A stretch of DNA of 64,000 nt from Acanthaster planci (taxonomy: Eukaryota; Echinodermata; Asteroidea; Valvatida; Acanthasteridae). Each line of letters begins with the position of its first letter. Positions within the stretch are counted from its first letter, which is position 1. Positions 1 through 35,304 of this stretch are shown piece by piece. The stretch is taken from NCBI RefSeq assembly GCF_001949145.1, contig NW_019091414.1, positions 440,317-504,316 on the forward strand, given 5' to 3'. The notes under the pieces are model-generated. The model ran no database searches and was not told the origin of the DNA. It saw only the letters and a list, made by a program, of their open reading frames with translations. The position numbers and the translations under genes are program-made.

Positions 1-127
1 AAAATCCTTTTAAGCTTGTTATAGTTGAGCTCCGAAGACAAATGACACTGCGTTCGATTGGGATGCTTCCATGTTTATTTGAACAGATACAATCCAAAAA
101 AATTTCATATCAGGTGCTCTAACTTAC

Positions 128-207
128 CGTATTGCGTTATTGTCAACTTTCGTAGGTCCCTTTTTGAATTTTTTTCCGGCCCTTTCCGGACGAATCAGAG
201 AGAACAT
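128..207 (-). CDS. candidate first coding exon of an unidentified gene leaving the left edge
   Basis: On the minus strand an ATG at 207 with A at -3 opens a frame beginning MFSLIRPERAGKKFKK. It runs 26 codons plus two bases to a donor that reads CG|GTAAGT at 128/127. The predicted peptide is basic and lysine-rich. The segment has more CpG (two CCGG sites at 177-199) than the A+T-rich DNA around it. This fits a first exon whose gene continues beyond base 1. I do not recognise the protein, and no acceptor or second exon is visible in bases 1-127. It could be a chance open frame with a chance donor. It is transcribed in the same direction as MCM4 and lies about 1.6 kb downstream of the MCM4 stop. 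Confidence 0.35.
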
Positions 208-1840
208 GTTTTACTGAGAGGTGCTTTTTAAAAGTATCCAACACGTGAAATGTGGCCAATACAAGGTGATAAACTGTATGTAGTTGAGAGTGAACTGGAT
301 GGCGTGCATTTGGCAGAAAAACTGAAGTCAGGTAAATGTCAGTTTATCAGGCTTTCTCAATTCCAAGATTACTACCTTTTAACTTACCGAATATTTACAA
401 CATACTTCCCCTTGTCAGGAAAGGAGCAGTTTTGGAGTTGTCACAAGGGCTAGCTACAACTGGGGGATGAAGCACGGTTCAGAACCTTTCTTCCCAGCCC
501 AAAGGCTAGGCTCGAGGCAGACAGCTGGTCTCAGTCCACCTTCCAAAATATCCTTTGACAGGACATTTACGTCAAAACGGTTCCAAAACTTGCTACATGT
601 GGAAGTCCAGCTGCGTTATACACTGTGAATGCGAGATAAATAGCCAAGAGGTACAGAGTTGGATAAAATTCCAAGTCACTGCCTTAGATCATCCGTTTTC
701 GTTGCTCAATGCTAGGCCTAAAACCCCCAGATAAAAAATGATGAAATTAGCCGAGTTGTGAGTGCCCGGCGCATCTTGAGAGCGTGATGTAAATTACAAT
801 CAAACGGTAAGAACATGGTGCAAGACGCCAAGTTTGATCAAATCGACCAACTCTTTGGAAACAAACAAAACTGCAGTGTCTTCAAATCAACTTCTCACCA
901 ACGTAATTTGCAAACTTTATTTTACAAATACTCAAAACGTGGATACTATAGAATCAACGTAATATAAAATGAACGACTTATCATTCTCAATGAAGAATCT
1001 TTCGCCTCTCTTCATGGCAATATATATTAATCTTGTCAGGTCCAAATGAACACGTTTCTGTTCGTAACTTCTCGACTAGATGTAAATATGTTGCTCATGA
1101 ACTTAACAAATTGTGTCAACTTACAGTCTATCTGTATCTCTAAAAAATCTGGAAATCTTCAGTATATTTTCATTAAATGTACTCTGATAATGACCATTTT
1201 TTTTTTGAGGCCTTAACATAAAAAACAGAAGAAGCTTGGAAATTTAATCCTTGGTTTACTTTCCTGTAAAGTGTTAACACAGATACAAGTGAAAAAGCAA
1301 CACAAAATGTAGCTACATGAAGAACCAGTGGCTACCACAGCAGAAAATATACATGTAAGTTGTCAAGGATTCTTGAATCATTTTAACTGATTAAAATTAT
1401 AAATCAAAGTTTGGACTACATCAAAAATCTTAACCGGCCACTTGCTGATTGGTCAGTTAACCTTTAAGCCTACTTTTAATGAAGCTTCAGTTTGAAGAAA
1501 AAGGAAAACTATTTACAAAAAGCAAATTATTAAAACCTGGTGAAGTGTTGTATTTGATGTATGGGTTAGTACTAGTTATCCTCTAAATGCTCAGTGAGAA
1601 CTGGTAAAATACAGGCAGACGAAGCACAGTTTTCATCCTTGAGAATTGTAAAATGTGAAATGGCACGTTTTTTTTATGAGGTCAGCAAATCAGTATCATA
1701 CATTTGAGTGTGCTTGACATCATGGACATCTACTCTCAGAAAGTCATGATTCGTATATGTAAGTTTTCACTACTTTTTGACCAGCATTTATTGAAGTCAA
1801 ATAAATCCTTTATTGCGACTGTCATCAATCATGAATCCAT
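208..1840. other. intergenic region downstream of MCM4
   Basis: This 1.6 kb holds no recognisable coding exon. The MCM4 3'UTR must start at its right end. On the minus strand AATAAA hexamers occur at 1814-1809, only 27 bases after the stop, and at 1792-1787. The second is the more plausible polyadenylation signal. The rest is A+T-rich, with no repeat that I recognise. Confidence 0.4.
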
Positions 1841-12894
<11,054 letters not shown>

Positions 12895-13179
12895 GGCTGT
12901 GATTGCAGATTGTGTAAATTCTGAGAATGATTAAGAAATAGCATTAGAATCAGCATCACCATCTAGAAATGCACACAGCTGAATGGCAATGTGGATGCAA
13001 CATTTGAGGATAAGTGTAAGATACTAAGACCTACAACCTAGAACTGGTCACACGACGTGAAATGCAATCTGAATTCTTATTATCTGACTATCTGCAATGC
13101 AATGAAAACATGGTGAGAATTCCATTTATGAACATCACTTATTTTCCCTTGCAGTAGTTTACAAGACATTAGTTGATCA

Positions 13180-13345
13180 GAAAGTGATAATATGACCTTT
13201 AGTAACAGCAGTGTAAATATTGAAGCATTTACTTAGAAAACGCTGAGTTTTTCAGACTAGTCTCATAGGGCTTGTGCACAGGGTGTCACGTGATGTCCGT
13301 ATATGGAACACTTTCCAAAAAGGTAATTCAGCCACATCAGTTATC
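13180..13345 (+). repeat. dispersed repeat R2, copy 1 (MCM4 5'UTR intron)
   Basis: It shares TTTACTTAGAAAACGCTGAG, TTTTTCAGACTAGTCTCATA and GTCCGTATATGGAACACTTT, with mismatches, with 50775-50935 in the same orientation. The class is unknown. Confidence 0.6.
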
Positions 13346-13888
13346 ACTTGGTTGGTGAACACGATACACCATGGAGTCACAAACATGACAAATTTTTAAA
13401 GTGCTTCCTTACATTTTCCAAGCTACAAATCAAATCAAATTTTTCCCCATCAAAAATTTGAGCATGTTGGTAGGCCTAGGGCCTAAGCAGCTAAGCCCTT
13501 TTTAATCAGGCTGTTGCATTTTTCTGCTCTGAAACATTAGGCCTAGGCCCTATGTAGGCCTACCACTGCCGGGCCTTTCAACACGTAACATTGGGTCCTC
13601 CTTCCTCCGAGGCCACACAAAGCACTAATTATGCCTTTTGTACAGGCCCAGGTAAATGTAGGCCTAGCGTATACAGTCAACATGGTCAGGAGGCATTTAA
13701 AAATGTCCCCTTTCTGTTTAGTTTGAACAGTGAAATGTATGCAAAAAAGTCAAAGAAACTCCGCTATCACAAACACAGTTCTGTCCCATGACCAAATCGC
13801 GCAAAAGATACCTACTGATGAGATTTCTTACCAAGAATTCAACGATGAATGATGATCCCCAGTTTCCTTTGACAATCTTATTTCTATC

Positions 13889-13953
13889 TTTCCCGCGATT
13901 TGCTTTCAGTCGACGGTGCAATTTCAATCACGTGTCAAATTCAGCGCGCGAAA
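13889..13953 (-). promoter_or_regulatory. two E2F-type sites at the MCM4 promoter
   Basis: TTTCCCGC at 13889-13896 (+ strand) and TTTCGCGC read on the minus strand at 13953-13946 both match the E2F consensus TTTSSCGC. They are about 50 bp apart and immediately upstream of the inferred MCM4 leader exon. MCM genes are classic E2F targets in animals, so this is the expected place and spacing. A CACGTG E-box lies between them at 13929-13934. That these sites drive S-phase expression is inferred from motif and position. Confidence 0.6.
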
Positions 13954-14175
13954 TGCACTGGGACTATTTAAAAGTGATAAATTTATTATTGTTATTATAA
14001 AGTAAAATGAAAATACATAGTGAAGTATATTGTACATTACAATTTCACCTTGTCAATAACATATACTTCAAATATTTTTAAAAATTTCAAATCGAAATTT
14101 GATTGACAAATTAATGGACAAGATTTGCCAATTGTTTTTAATTTATAAAAACATGACTAAGTTGTATCCTTTTTG

Positions 14176-14184
14176 TAGAGGGCG
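14176..14184 (+). promoter_or_regulatory. CTCF-like core motif between MCM4 and FAAP24
   Basis: TAGAGGGCG, continuing as GAGGGCGCT, matches the CTCF core YAGRKGGCR exactly. It sits midway between the MCM4 E2F sites and the candidate FAAP24 first exon. A nine-base match in 64 kb can occur by chance, so this is only a candidate boundary or promoter site. Confidence 0.25.
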
Positions 14185-14296
14185 CTATATCAAAACGTAA
14201 CCTATTCAAAACAAAAACTGGCCTAGGCGCCTGGGCCAAAAGGAGCAAAAAACTGCTGTTTTTCGTGCGCGTTGCAGCACTTTCGAGACAGCAACC

Positions 14297-14374
14297 ATGC
14301 AGCAACAGAGCCCTACATCTGCGAGTTTGCTAGCTCTTGTACACTCCTGCCCACCGAAATGTGAAAGAATGCAA
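14297..14374 (+). other. candidate FAAP24 5' exon containing an upstream ORF
   Basis: An ATG at 14297 opens 26 codons (MQQQSPTSASLLALVH...) that end at a consensus donor, CAA|GTGAGT, at 14374/14375. If joined to the acceptor TATACAG at 15302, the next codon is TGA. The segment would then be a 5' leader exon with an upstream ORF ending at the splice junction, not an N-terminal extension. The CpG-containing DNA just upstream (14220-14290) suits a promoter. Alternative acceptors are possible, and transcript data are needed to settle it. Confidence 0.3.
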
Positions 14375-14487
14375 GTGAGTCGTGGAAGACAACTGTAACT
14401 TGCAACTAAATAGCATAAGCCATTGTGGGTAACAGAAAGGCATTACAAAATCACCCGTTGGCCATGCAGTATTTGCAATCAGGCTTA

Positions 14488-14690
14488 GGAAAAAATGTTG
14501 CACCCTGACTCCACTTTTATCATCATTTATCATCTCAATAAAAGTCAGTCATTACAGAAATGTTGGAAAGACACAAATTCTGGACCGAAAAACATTTACC
14601 GATGTTGTTGGGAAATAGAAAATTCTCTTCACTCCCCATAGACTTTGTACACAACTGCTGAAGTGGAGTCAGGATGCAACATTTTTTCCA
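14488..14690. mobile_element. 203-bp MITE with about 30-bp terminal inverted repeats, copy 1
   Basis: The left end GGAAAAAATGTTGCACCC and the right end, which reads GGAAAAAATGTTGCATCC on the other strand, form terminal inverted repeats that continue through TGACTCCACTT. The interior has no coding capacity. A second, end-truncated copy lies inverted at 19976-20146. The target-site duplication is not clear, so the superfamily is unassigned. It lies in the likely first intron of FAAP24. Confidence 0.6.
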
Positions 14691-15321
14691 AGGTGTATGA
14701 CAAGTCATGTTAGTATAATCATGGAGGAAGGGTCTGTTTTCCTTCCTCCATGGTATAATTTAGGAACTGAACTTTGTCGTTCATTATTCATGTAGACTGG
14801 TTTGGACATGTTGAAGGGATTAGCTAGGCCTACTTCATTTTTACTGTCACGGTAGGTCTGTGGTAACGCCCCATCTAGTGCCATGCCCAACTTTTGTTAT
14901 CCAGCACAATTGAATACAAAGATATTACAATTACTATATAATTGGGGTAATTTATATGTTCCCTGTTTTCTATTCACCGATGTGAAGTTGGGCTAGTTCC
15001 TTGTTTGATGTTTGACATTTAATGTTGAATAAGTAACCGTTTGATATTCCAATGGGAATAAGTTCCATCTACGGACACACATGGAAAGAAAGTTGGAGAT
15101 TTAATATGCGTTGATCGATCGCACTTAGCATCCTTTTCCCACAAAGTGTTTTCTTTTTAGTTGGGGTAGTGACACAGCGAGTTAGAATGTAATAAGCCCT
15201 AGACTTATACGTAATAATTCTGTATGTTACACCATGGTTCTCTACATGTACTTAAACATGGTTGTGATACTTACTGACATTGAAATACATACGTGTATAC
15301 AGTGAAGCCACTGAGGGTGCC

Positions 15322-18122
15322 ATGATGTCATCATCTAAGAAAAGAGCTAGTCTTGATCTGTCTCAGATACCGTGTACTCCAGTCAACGAGGGTAGTCGTG
15401 TACCTCCAGGATGTGTGGTCACTAGCCAACGATGGAAAGGGTCAGAACTGGTCAACACATTACAAGGTAATTGGTAAAAATCAATCAATCATTGATGTTT
15501 CATTAAAATATCCATCTTAACCCTAACAGTCCTCGGTCCTCCAACAGGTGAAGGATTGAGGACTGTTAGGGTTAAGTGACACAAGGCCAAATGTATTGCA
15601 TCACTTTGGATCATGCACCTAATAATACTAATAATGGAAAGAGTTCCACATACGGTCAAAAAGTGTTGTACTGCACTGTACTGTGCCATTTCCACAAAAT
15701 TATCAAAGGCGCAGTACAGGTACAATTTAAGGAGTTAAATGAATTAGACAGGATAAGAATTTAAGTAATATGTCATGTCACCGCACTAGTACACAAACCG
15801 CAGTGTGAGGTTACATCTGTCCTGCCAACAGGTGGAATAAATTGATCGGCTGCAGACCTAGCCCTGCTGGCATAGATGATATCGGATACAAACACACTAC
15901 TGCAGCTAAAACTGATTCATTCCAACTAAACATTTCTGTGGAAGTAGCATTTTGCAGTTGTATTTGCATGTAATGAGCTCTCTTTAATAGTTTGTCACAA
16001 GTTTTCATTATTACCAAAATATGTACAGAACTTCCGATCTGTTCACCATTTTCCAGGGAAATTGAAAGTTATCATTGAGGATAAGCTAGGTGTGATTGAC
16101 TTCCATCCATCCAATGATGCTGGCATTGTGTATATCTCAGAGACAGACTTAGTGGCTGGAAGTGGCTACAAACAGAAACTAGCTAAACTGAGGAAGGTAA
16201 AGGCCACAGGTCACACACTGCTTCTTATGATTGTGTTTATAAATGCTTCAACGATTATGTAACTTGGCACTTGTCATTACAATTGTGATCAGTGTGTCTG
16301 AATTGATTCTGCAATGGTGACATTGACCACTGTAAATGATTCAAGTTTGTTTAGTTACCACTGTGTTCCATAGTGAGCTTAAGAAGTCATACAAGCTTGC
16401 TGTAGGAACTCGGCCTGACTCGGGCCAATCAATTTTACCAAGTTGTCTTGAAGTATATGGTAACATACATATATGACTGGCTGATAACATTGACCAGACT
16501 ATTGACTCACTCAGTTACTCTAGTGCTCAGTTATCACAGTGTATCCAGNNNNNNNNNNNNNNNNNNNNNNNNNNNNNNNNNNNNNNNNNNNNNNNNNNNN
16601 NNNNNNNNNNNNNNNNNNNNNNNNNNNNNNNNNNNNNNNNNNNNNNNNNNNNNNNNNNNNNNNNNNNNNNNNNNNNNNNNNNNNNNNNNNNNNNNNNNNN
16701 NNNNNNNNNNNNNNNNNNNNNNNNNNNNNNNNNNNNNNNNNNNNNNNNNNNNNNNNNNNNNNNNNNNNNNNNNNNNNNNNNNNNNNNNNNNNNNNNNNNN
16801 NNNNNNNNNNNNNNNNNNNNNNNNNNNNNNNNNNNNNNNNNNNNNNNNNNNNNNNNNNNNNNNNNNNNNNNNNNNNNNNNNNNNNNNNNNNNNNNNNNNN
16901 NNNNNNCCACAGTGTATCCAATCTATCCAATACTTCTCATCCCTTTCCTCTTTATTTCTCAGGCCAATAGCCTTAGGGGAATTGTCATTGCTGAATGCAC
17001 TCCAGTCAGTGAGCAATACTACGGAGATCTGCAGAAGTTTGTAGTCTTGGAGCTCGGACTTAAACTACTCTTTGTAACATCTCAAACAGAAGCTGCCAAT
17101 CTTCTCATCCAAATGGTACTACAAAGTCACGAAACATTTCCTAGTTTGTTGCTTTGTGCTTGTTTGTTTGTGTGTTTGAGATTCTAAAGACACAGTATTG
17201 AAAGTTCCAAATATTCATGAATCATGGCACAGTGCTTTCCCTCTTTTCTATGGTCTGGCTGGAAAGTGATAAAGTAATTTCTCACCTTGTGGATTAACAC
17301 AGCTTCAATATTCAGCTACCCATTCCTTGAATGGTGGCTCTGCTAACATAACTATCTTGGATGGGATTTTATATGGTAAGGTTAATTCACTAAAATAGCT
17401 AATTATTTTTTTTCATGGAATCCCAGGTAAGCGAGGAACACAAACCCCAGGCCAATCCCTTCCTCGTTAAGAGACGCAAGCAGTCTATTGATGCTGGTGT
17501 CCTAGCAACTGTGCAACTCATCCCTAACGTGGGTCCAGTCAAAGGAAAAGTCTTACTACAAAGATTTTGGAGCATTCAAGGAATTTGTGATGCATCAGAA
17601 AAGGTAAGTGCATGCATTTCTTCTCATGAATAATTAGAAACCACTGGATTCTTAGTGTGAAGTTAGTTCAACTGTATTTAAAATATGAGTCCACTAACAA
17701 GCACTCTTGTATTTCCAAATCCCAAAGTTAAGCAATAAATACAAACGATCCACTTCCACATGCCCTCCAGAATTTCCAGAAGATTCTTGTAACTCAATCC
17801 AGGCGAAGCCTAAAAATCTGTTGGAAGAAAATGGACACCATGCTTCAGCAAATACATGATTTGACAACTAAACAAACCCATGAAGAATTATTGTTCCAAA
17901 TTGAAGACACGGTTACCGTTACAAAGCTAGGCGAGCAGAAATACGTAGGTTTTGCATCTCAAAAGCCAATTTTTCTTCCCATAAAAAGATTTCTGTTTAT
18001 ACTTTGTCTTAAATGAACAGGAGCTAGCTGAGGTTGTTGGTAGAACCAATGCAAGCAACATCAGGGCTTTTTTCCACCATAGGACATCGCAGGCTATTGG
18101 ACAGTCATCTTCTGTCACCTGA
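15322..18122 (+). CDS. FAAP24: Fanconi anaemia core complex-associated protein 24, complete, 5 coding exons
   Basis: FAAP24 partners FANCM, binds single-stranded and branched DNA, and helps recruit the Fanconi anaemia core complex to stalled forks. Coding exons are 15322-15466, 16057-16196, 16963-17115, 17427-17603 and 18021-18122, 717 nt or 238 aa; human is 215. Residues about 30-146 match the XPF/ERCC4-like nuclease fold, which is catalytically dead in this family. Diagnostic stretches are VIIEDKLG, YISETDLVAGSGY and SEQYYGDLQKFVVLELG. Residues about 165-230 hold the helix-hairpin-helix pair, including VQLIPNVGPVKGKVLLQRF and NASNIRAFF. The start has G at -3, and a second ATG follows immediately at 15325. 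The N-gap at 16549-16906 falls in intron 2; K95 and A96 join in phase, so no exon need be missing. Confidence 0.93.
15517..15575. repeat. perfect 18-bp inverted repeat in FAAP24 intron 1
   Basis: TTAACCCTAACAGTCCTC at 15517-15534 is exactly complementary to 15558-15575, with a 23-base spacer. As RNA it would form a strong hairpin. The ends are TTAA, but the element is too short to assign to a transposon family. Confidence 0.7.
16549..16906. other. assembly gap (358 N) in FAAP24 intron 2
   Basis: The sequence is unknown here. The bases just left and just right of the gap share the 13-mer CACAGTGTATCCA, so the contig ends may overlap and the true gap could be much smaller. Coding phase across the flanking FAAP24 exons is intact. 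Confidence 0.95.
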
Positions 18123-18640
18123 GCTGTCAGCTGTCACCCTAGCTTTTCTGTGTTACCCGAAGTATTGTGTATTCCAAGCCATCGAGTGCCATCTGGTAAT
18201 TTGTAACCTGAACCAGTCTGTCTGCTGAAATTACACCTGCTGCCTGAGTTGTGGATTGTCCCTTGCAACATACCATGGTCATGTGACATATTGCTCCAGA
18301 GTTTTGACATTAATAAACTTCAGATCAAAGTTGCTGACTCAATGAAAGTGAGATTGCACTGTTTGATAACTCATGAAGGAAAGTTATCAAACATCCAGCA
18401 AAAGACATTCAAGATATTGAAGTATTAAGGTTGCAGTACTAAATGAGACATAGGAGCAAGGGCCAATATAGTAGAATGAGATTAAATTGTACTTTGGTCT
18501 TAAATGCATCTTTTTGCTTCTTATTTGAGGGGGTTAAGTATTGGTTTTGTGTAATTTTGTAATTATGTTCGTGTACGTTCTTTGTGTTTTCGTTTGGTGA
18601 TGTTAGAATGTAAATTTCTTATTAAATAAACTTGTTGATA
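18123..18640 (+). other. FAAP24 3'UTR with polyadenylation signals
   Basis: AATAAA occurs at 18312-18317 and at 18625-18630 after the FAAP24 stop, giving possible 3'UTRs of about 0.2 and 0.5 kb. The second is followed by T- and GT-rich sequence, as expected downstream of a cleavage site. Both could be used. Confidence 0.5.
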
Positions 18641-19182
18641 TGGAAAAAATTACTGTTTAAAAGTGTTACCTTTAGAACTTTTTTTTTGTTCTTCGAAAGG
18701 ACTGAATTGATACATTTTCTGTCGGATGACAGTGTTCCAATATCAAAGCTCATTCAGAATTCCATATGAAAACATGCTTCATGAATTTCTGTCTTTGCTA
18801 AAATATAAAAAAGAAATGCTCGGAAGTATCCCTTTCAGCATGGAAATATAAGGATTGTTCAAACTTTGCCTCTATTGTGAGACTGGCTTTAAGATACTTT
18901 AGGGTTCTCGGTGATGTACATACTATGATAACACAAGTTAAACTAATTTTATTTTGGACATCAAAAGGCTCTTAATGCTCCTGAGCCAGGAGATTTTTTT
19001 TTAATTCAATGGCCCCGATCAATACGCTGCAACAAACTACCGAAGAACTTTTTGTCGAATTATTATTACTCGTTCAACAGAGCGCCCTCATTTGAACAAA
19101 TCGACGTGCTTGTACGAGCAACTATATGAATATTCATGACATTAATATTGAAATTTTGGTACGGTATTTATTCATTTGCGGT

Positions 19183-19192
19183 CGCCATCTTG
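19183..19192 (+). promoter_or_regulatory. YY1-type motif upstream of TENT4 start
   Basis: CGCCATCTTG matches the YY1 consensus CGCCATNTTG and lies 128 bases upstream of the TENT4 ATG. YY1 sites of this form often sit at or just downstream of TATA-less transcription starts in animals. No TATA box at a suitable distance was seen. The assignment rests on motif and position only. Confidence 0.4.
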
Positions 19193-19319
19193 AAATTCGA
19201 AAGGTGAAGAACATCTGCCGACTGTCTGCCGAATGGAAATTTAGGGATTGGAGTCGCAAAATCTTCGCCGAATTTGCCTTCCAGTTGCTTCTAGCTTTCA
19301 CCTTCGTCAGGACATTTGG

Positions 19320-32704
<13,385 letters not shown>

Positions 32705-34377
32705 TGGGTGGATGTACGTAACAGTGTCAGGATATCATGCTTCTGCTTCAAGAGGATTGGAAGTTCAAGACTGGCAGAGAAAGCTGTCAATCGGCCTTGA
32801 GGCAAACACACTCGACAAGCATAGATGGTGCAGTGCTACATCTCTGCATTGCTTTACCATGATAGGAGCAATACTGAATTCATCACAGCAGGTGAATCAG
32901 TTATATTTCCTTTCTAATAACTTGGTAAGACCAAAATTACTGAAAAGCAAATCTTTGTTTTTTTTGTGTAGCCTTGTCGAGGTTCCTGTAGAAACATTTG
33001 TAAATGGTTCCCTTGAAGCTCTTAAGTTACTTGTGTATTGAAATAACCATATAAGCTACATCACCGCCTTAACATCCATTTTTATGGTAACCATTTTTTC
33101 TCTTGTCTATAGACATCTCAACGCCCATACTAGAACAACTTCTGACAAACAACAACTAGGACCGTATCAGACTTGTATATTTTTGTAACCGGGTGCAATA
33201 AGCCAGTTGTACATTGTGTCTGACTTTATTTATGCATCACTGTCTATGCAACAATTGAAGTACTTGTTGCGCTTAAAAAATAAAATTGTACAAAAAAGCA
33301 AAAAAAAAGACTCATGATGAAACGCGTGAATAAGGTGCTGCCATGTTGTACATAAGGGAATGGCATGTTGATTTGGGTGTCCAAGAAAAGTTCCGAGATC
33401 ATTCTTGGATTGAACAAGGGAAAAAGATGTGAAGCTTTGTAAATTAAAGAATATATTTTTAGAAGTTGATTTTATTTTGTGATTCTGTTTCTTTTATGTT
33501 CAACCAACGGTAGTATGCTTGTGCTGCACTTCATTGCCATACTTGTTCACAGACACAATGAAGGTACTTCAATTCATTTCTGATGAATGAACCAGTAAGA
33601 TTTATTCACCACCTACGTGTATTTAATGTGGAAGTAATCGACAGTTTCAGCCAGTTTGAGTCCATTTTGCATAGAATTCTGATCTTGTGTAGCTTATATT
33701 TGATTTCTTTTGTTTGTTTTGAAAAATGACAAAGATGAAATGGACTATAGGAGGATTTTGTTGTTGCACCTGTTGAAACCAAGCAAGAAGAATCAGAACT
33801 TGTAATGTCTTCTTCAACAAGTTCTAAACTTTTTCTTTTGGTCTTTGTTTTCCCTGTACCAAAAATTTAAAAGGCAGTAAATGATCACATTTGCATGCAA
33901 TCCAGTTGAAGACATTAGGAGTAGATGTTAAGAGTAAGAACATATCTGTTGGCGGTCAGGTTTTTGCTTGACTTGAAAATTAATGTGATCCATCAGCTAA
34001 GCTAGGCAAGACGGAAGTGGCTAAGATAAAATAGTGCTATTTAGTTATAAACGGATACCTATTATTTTTTGTTAAGTAGCCAGTAAACTGTTATTCATTG
34101 AAAGCAACATTGATAAAATTCAGCTGAATCACAAAGGGTTTGTATTTTTGACAGAAGTGCTTGTCACTTCTTAATGCTAGGTTCAGTTTTCATTTTTTGT
34201 TTTTACTTCTCCTGTATCTTACCTGGCTAGCTCACATCAGAGTTAGCAGTTTATCAACTAACATTGCTGGCAATGTAATAAGGTTTCTATTTGCACAGTG
34301 TGATGAACTTGATCTTGTAAGGATGACTGATTGTCTGTGAAACCATTAAGAAAGAAGTGCAAAATCTCTTTGGGAGG

Positions 34378-34437
34378 ATTCAAACCCCTAATCTTCCACT
34401 GTCAGTGCAGTTGTCTTAACGGTGAGACTACCACTAG
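34378..34437 (-). mobile_element. tRNA-derived SINE remnant
   Basis: On the minus strand the segment reads TGGTAGTCTCACCGTTAAGA and later GGGGTTTGAATCC, matching the order and spacing of tRNA A and B boxes. It is too diverged for a functional tRNA, and no acceptor stem pairs. Confidence 0.45.
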
Positions 34438-35267
34438 TACATAACCACGTTTTAAGCTGCACAGTTCTGGATGCGCCTACACATATTTGTACTTAAAACT
34501 CAGGTATGCGGTAATTTATTGGATTAATGCTTTTTCTGTTTGTAGAATTGAGTACAATAAGTACATGTAAGAGGTATTTCCCATAAGTGAATTCTTAATT
34601 TGGAAATGAACTAAAGATTTGCATGCATTGTAAGTCATAAAGTCTTTATCTATGTTTGACTTGTATGGTTCTTCTGACAGTTTTTGCCATGATACTGTTG
34701 AAATGAGTTCTTCACATTGCCCAAAAAAAAAAAACTTCAAAAAGTGAAAAGAATGAGAAAAAAAACAGACAGTTGTAGGCTGCAATTTCTGTAATTCCTT
34801 GGAACTGTATTTTTGAAGTTTCATTTCTGTTTTTCAAGAAGTATTTAGAGTAGTAAAAACATTCATATCCTCATCAGTTTGCAGAACTCTTTAATTTCTA
34901 AAGCAAAATGTGAAAGCAATAGCCATAAACTCTGACCAATCACGCTAATGCTTCCAATGATAAACAAGCTTTTCTGAATTCCAAATCATTACAGTTCATA
35001 GCAAAATGTGCGTTTTCTTTGTAATTGAAACTCCCATTAGTATGTGTACATTTAATTGAGAGGGGGAAAAAGTCACTTCAAACACTTGCAGTGTTATGCC
35101 TACTTCACCTAACGTGTTTTCTTTTGTCCCAGAAAATGTGTAAAATATTGTGTAAAGCATAGACCTGTAACCTTGCTTGTTGAGGGGAAAGACATTTTCT
35201 CTTGATGAGGACATATTTTTTCTTGAAATCTAACTGTGATTGAGATTATTTCAAAGGAAGAAGGGAG

Positions 35268-35304
35268 AGGTCTCATTCATTTTCAATGAAAATGAATGAG
35301 ACCT
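35268..35304. repeat. 16-bp stem, 5-base loop hairpin in TENT4 downstream region
   Basis: AGGTCTCATTCATTTT at 35268-35283 pairs perfectly with 35289-35304 across the loop CAATG. It would fold strongly on either RNA strand if transcribed. Confidence 0.75.

Noticed and set aside
16448-17044. Long open frames across the first N run
   Set aside because: Ns translate as unknown residues; only FAAP24 exon 3 (16963-17115) is real there.
19079-19092. CTCF site upstream of TENT4 (and a similar one at 47891)
   Set aside because: Both contain GAGGGCGC but fail the YAG part of the core, unlike 14176-14184.
19248-19319. N-terminal extension of TENT4 upstream of 19320
   Set aside because: The open frame begins at TTG; the ATG at 19320 begins the conserved MDPR sequence of the family.
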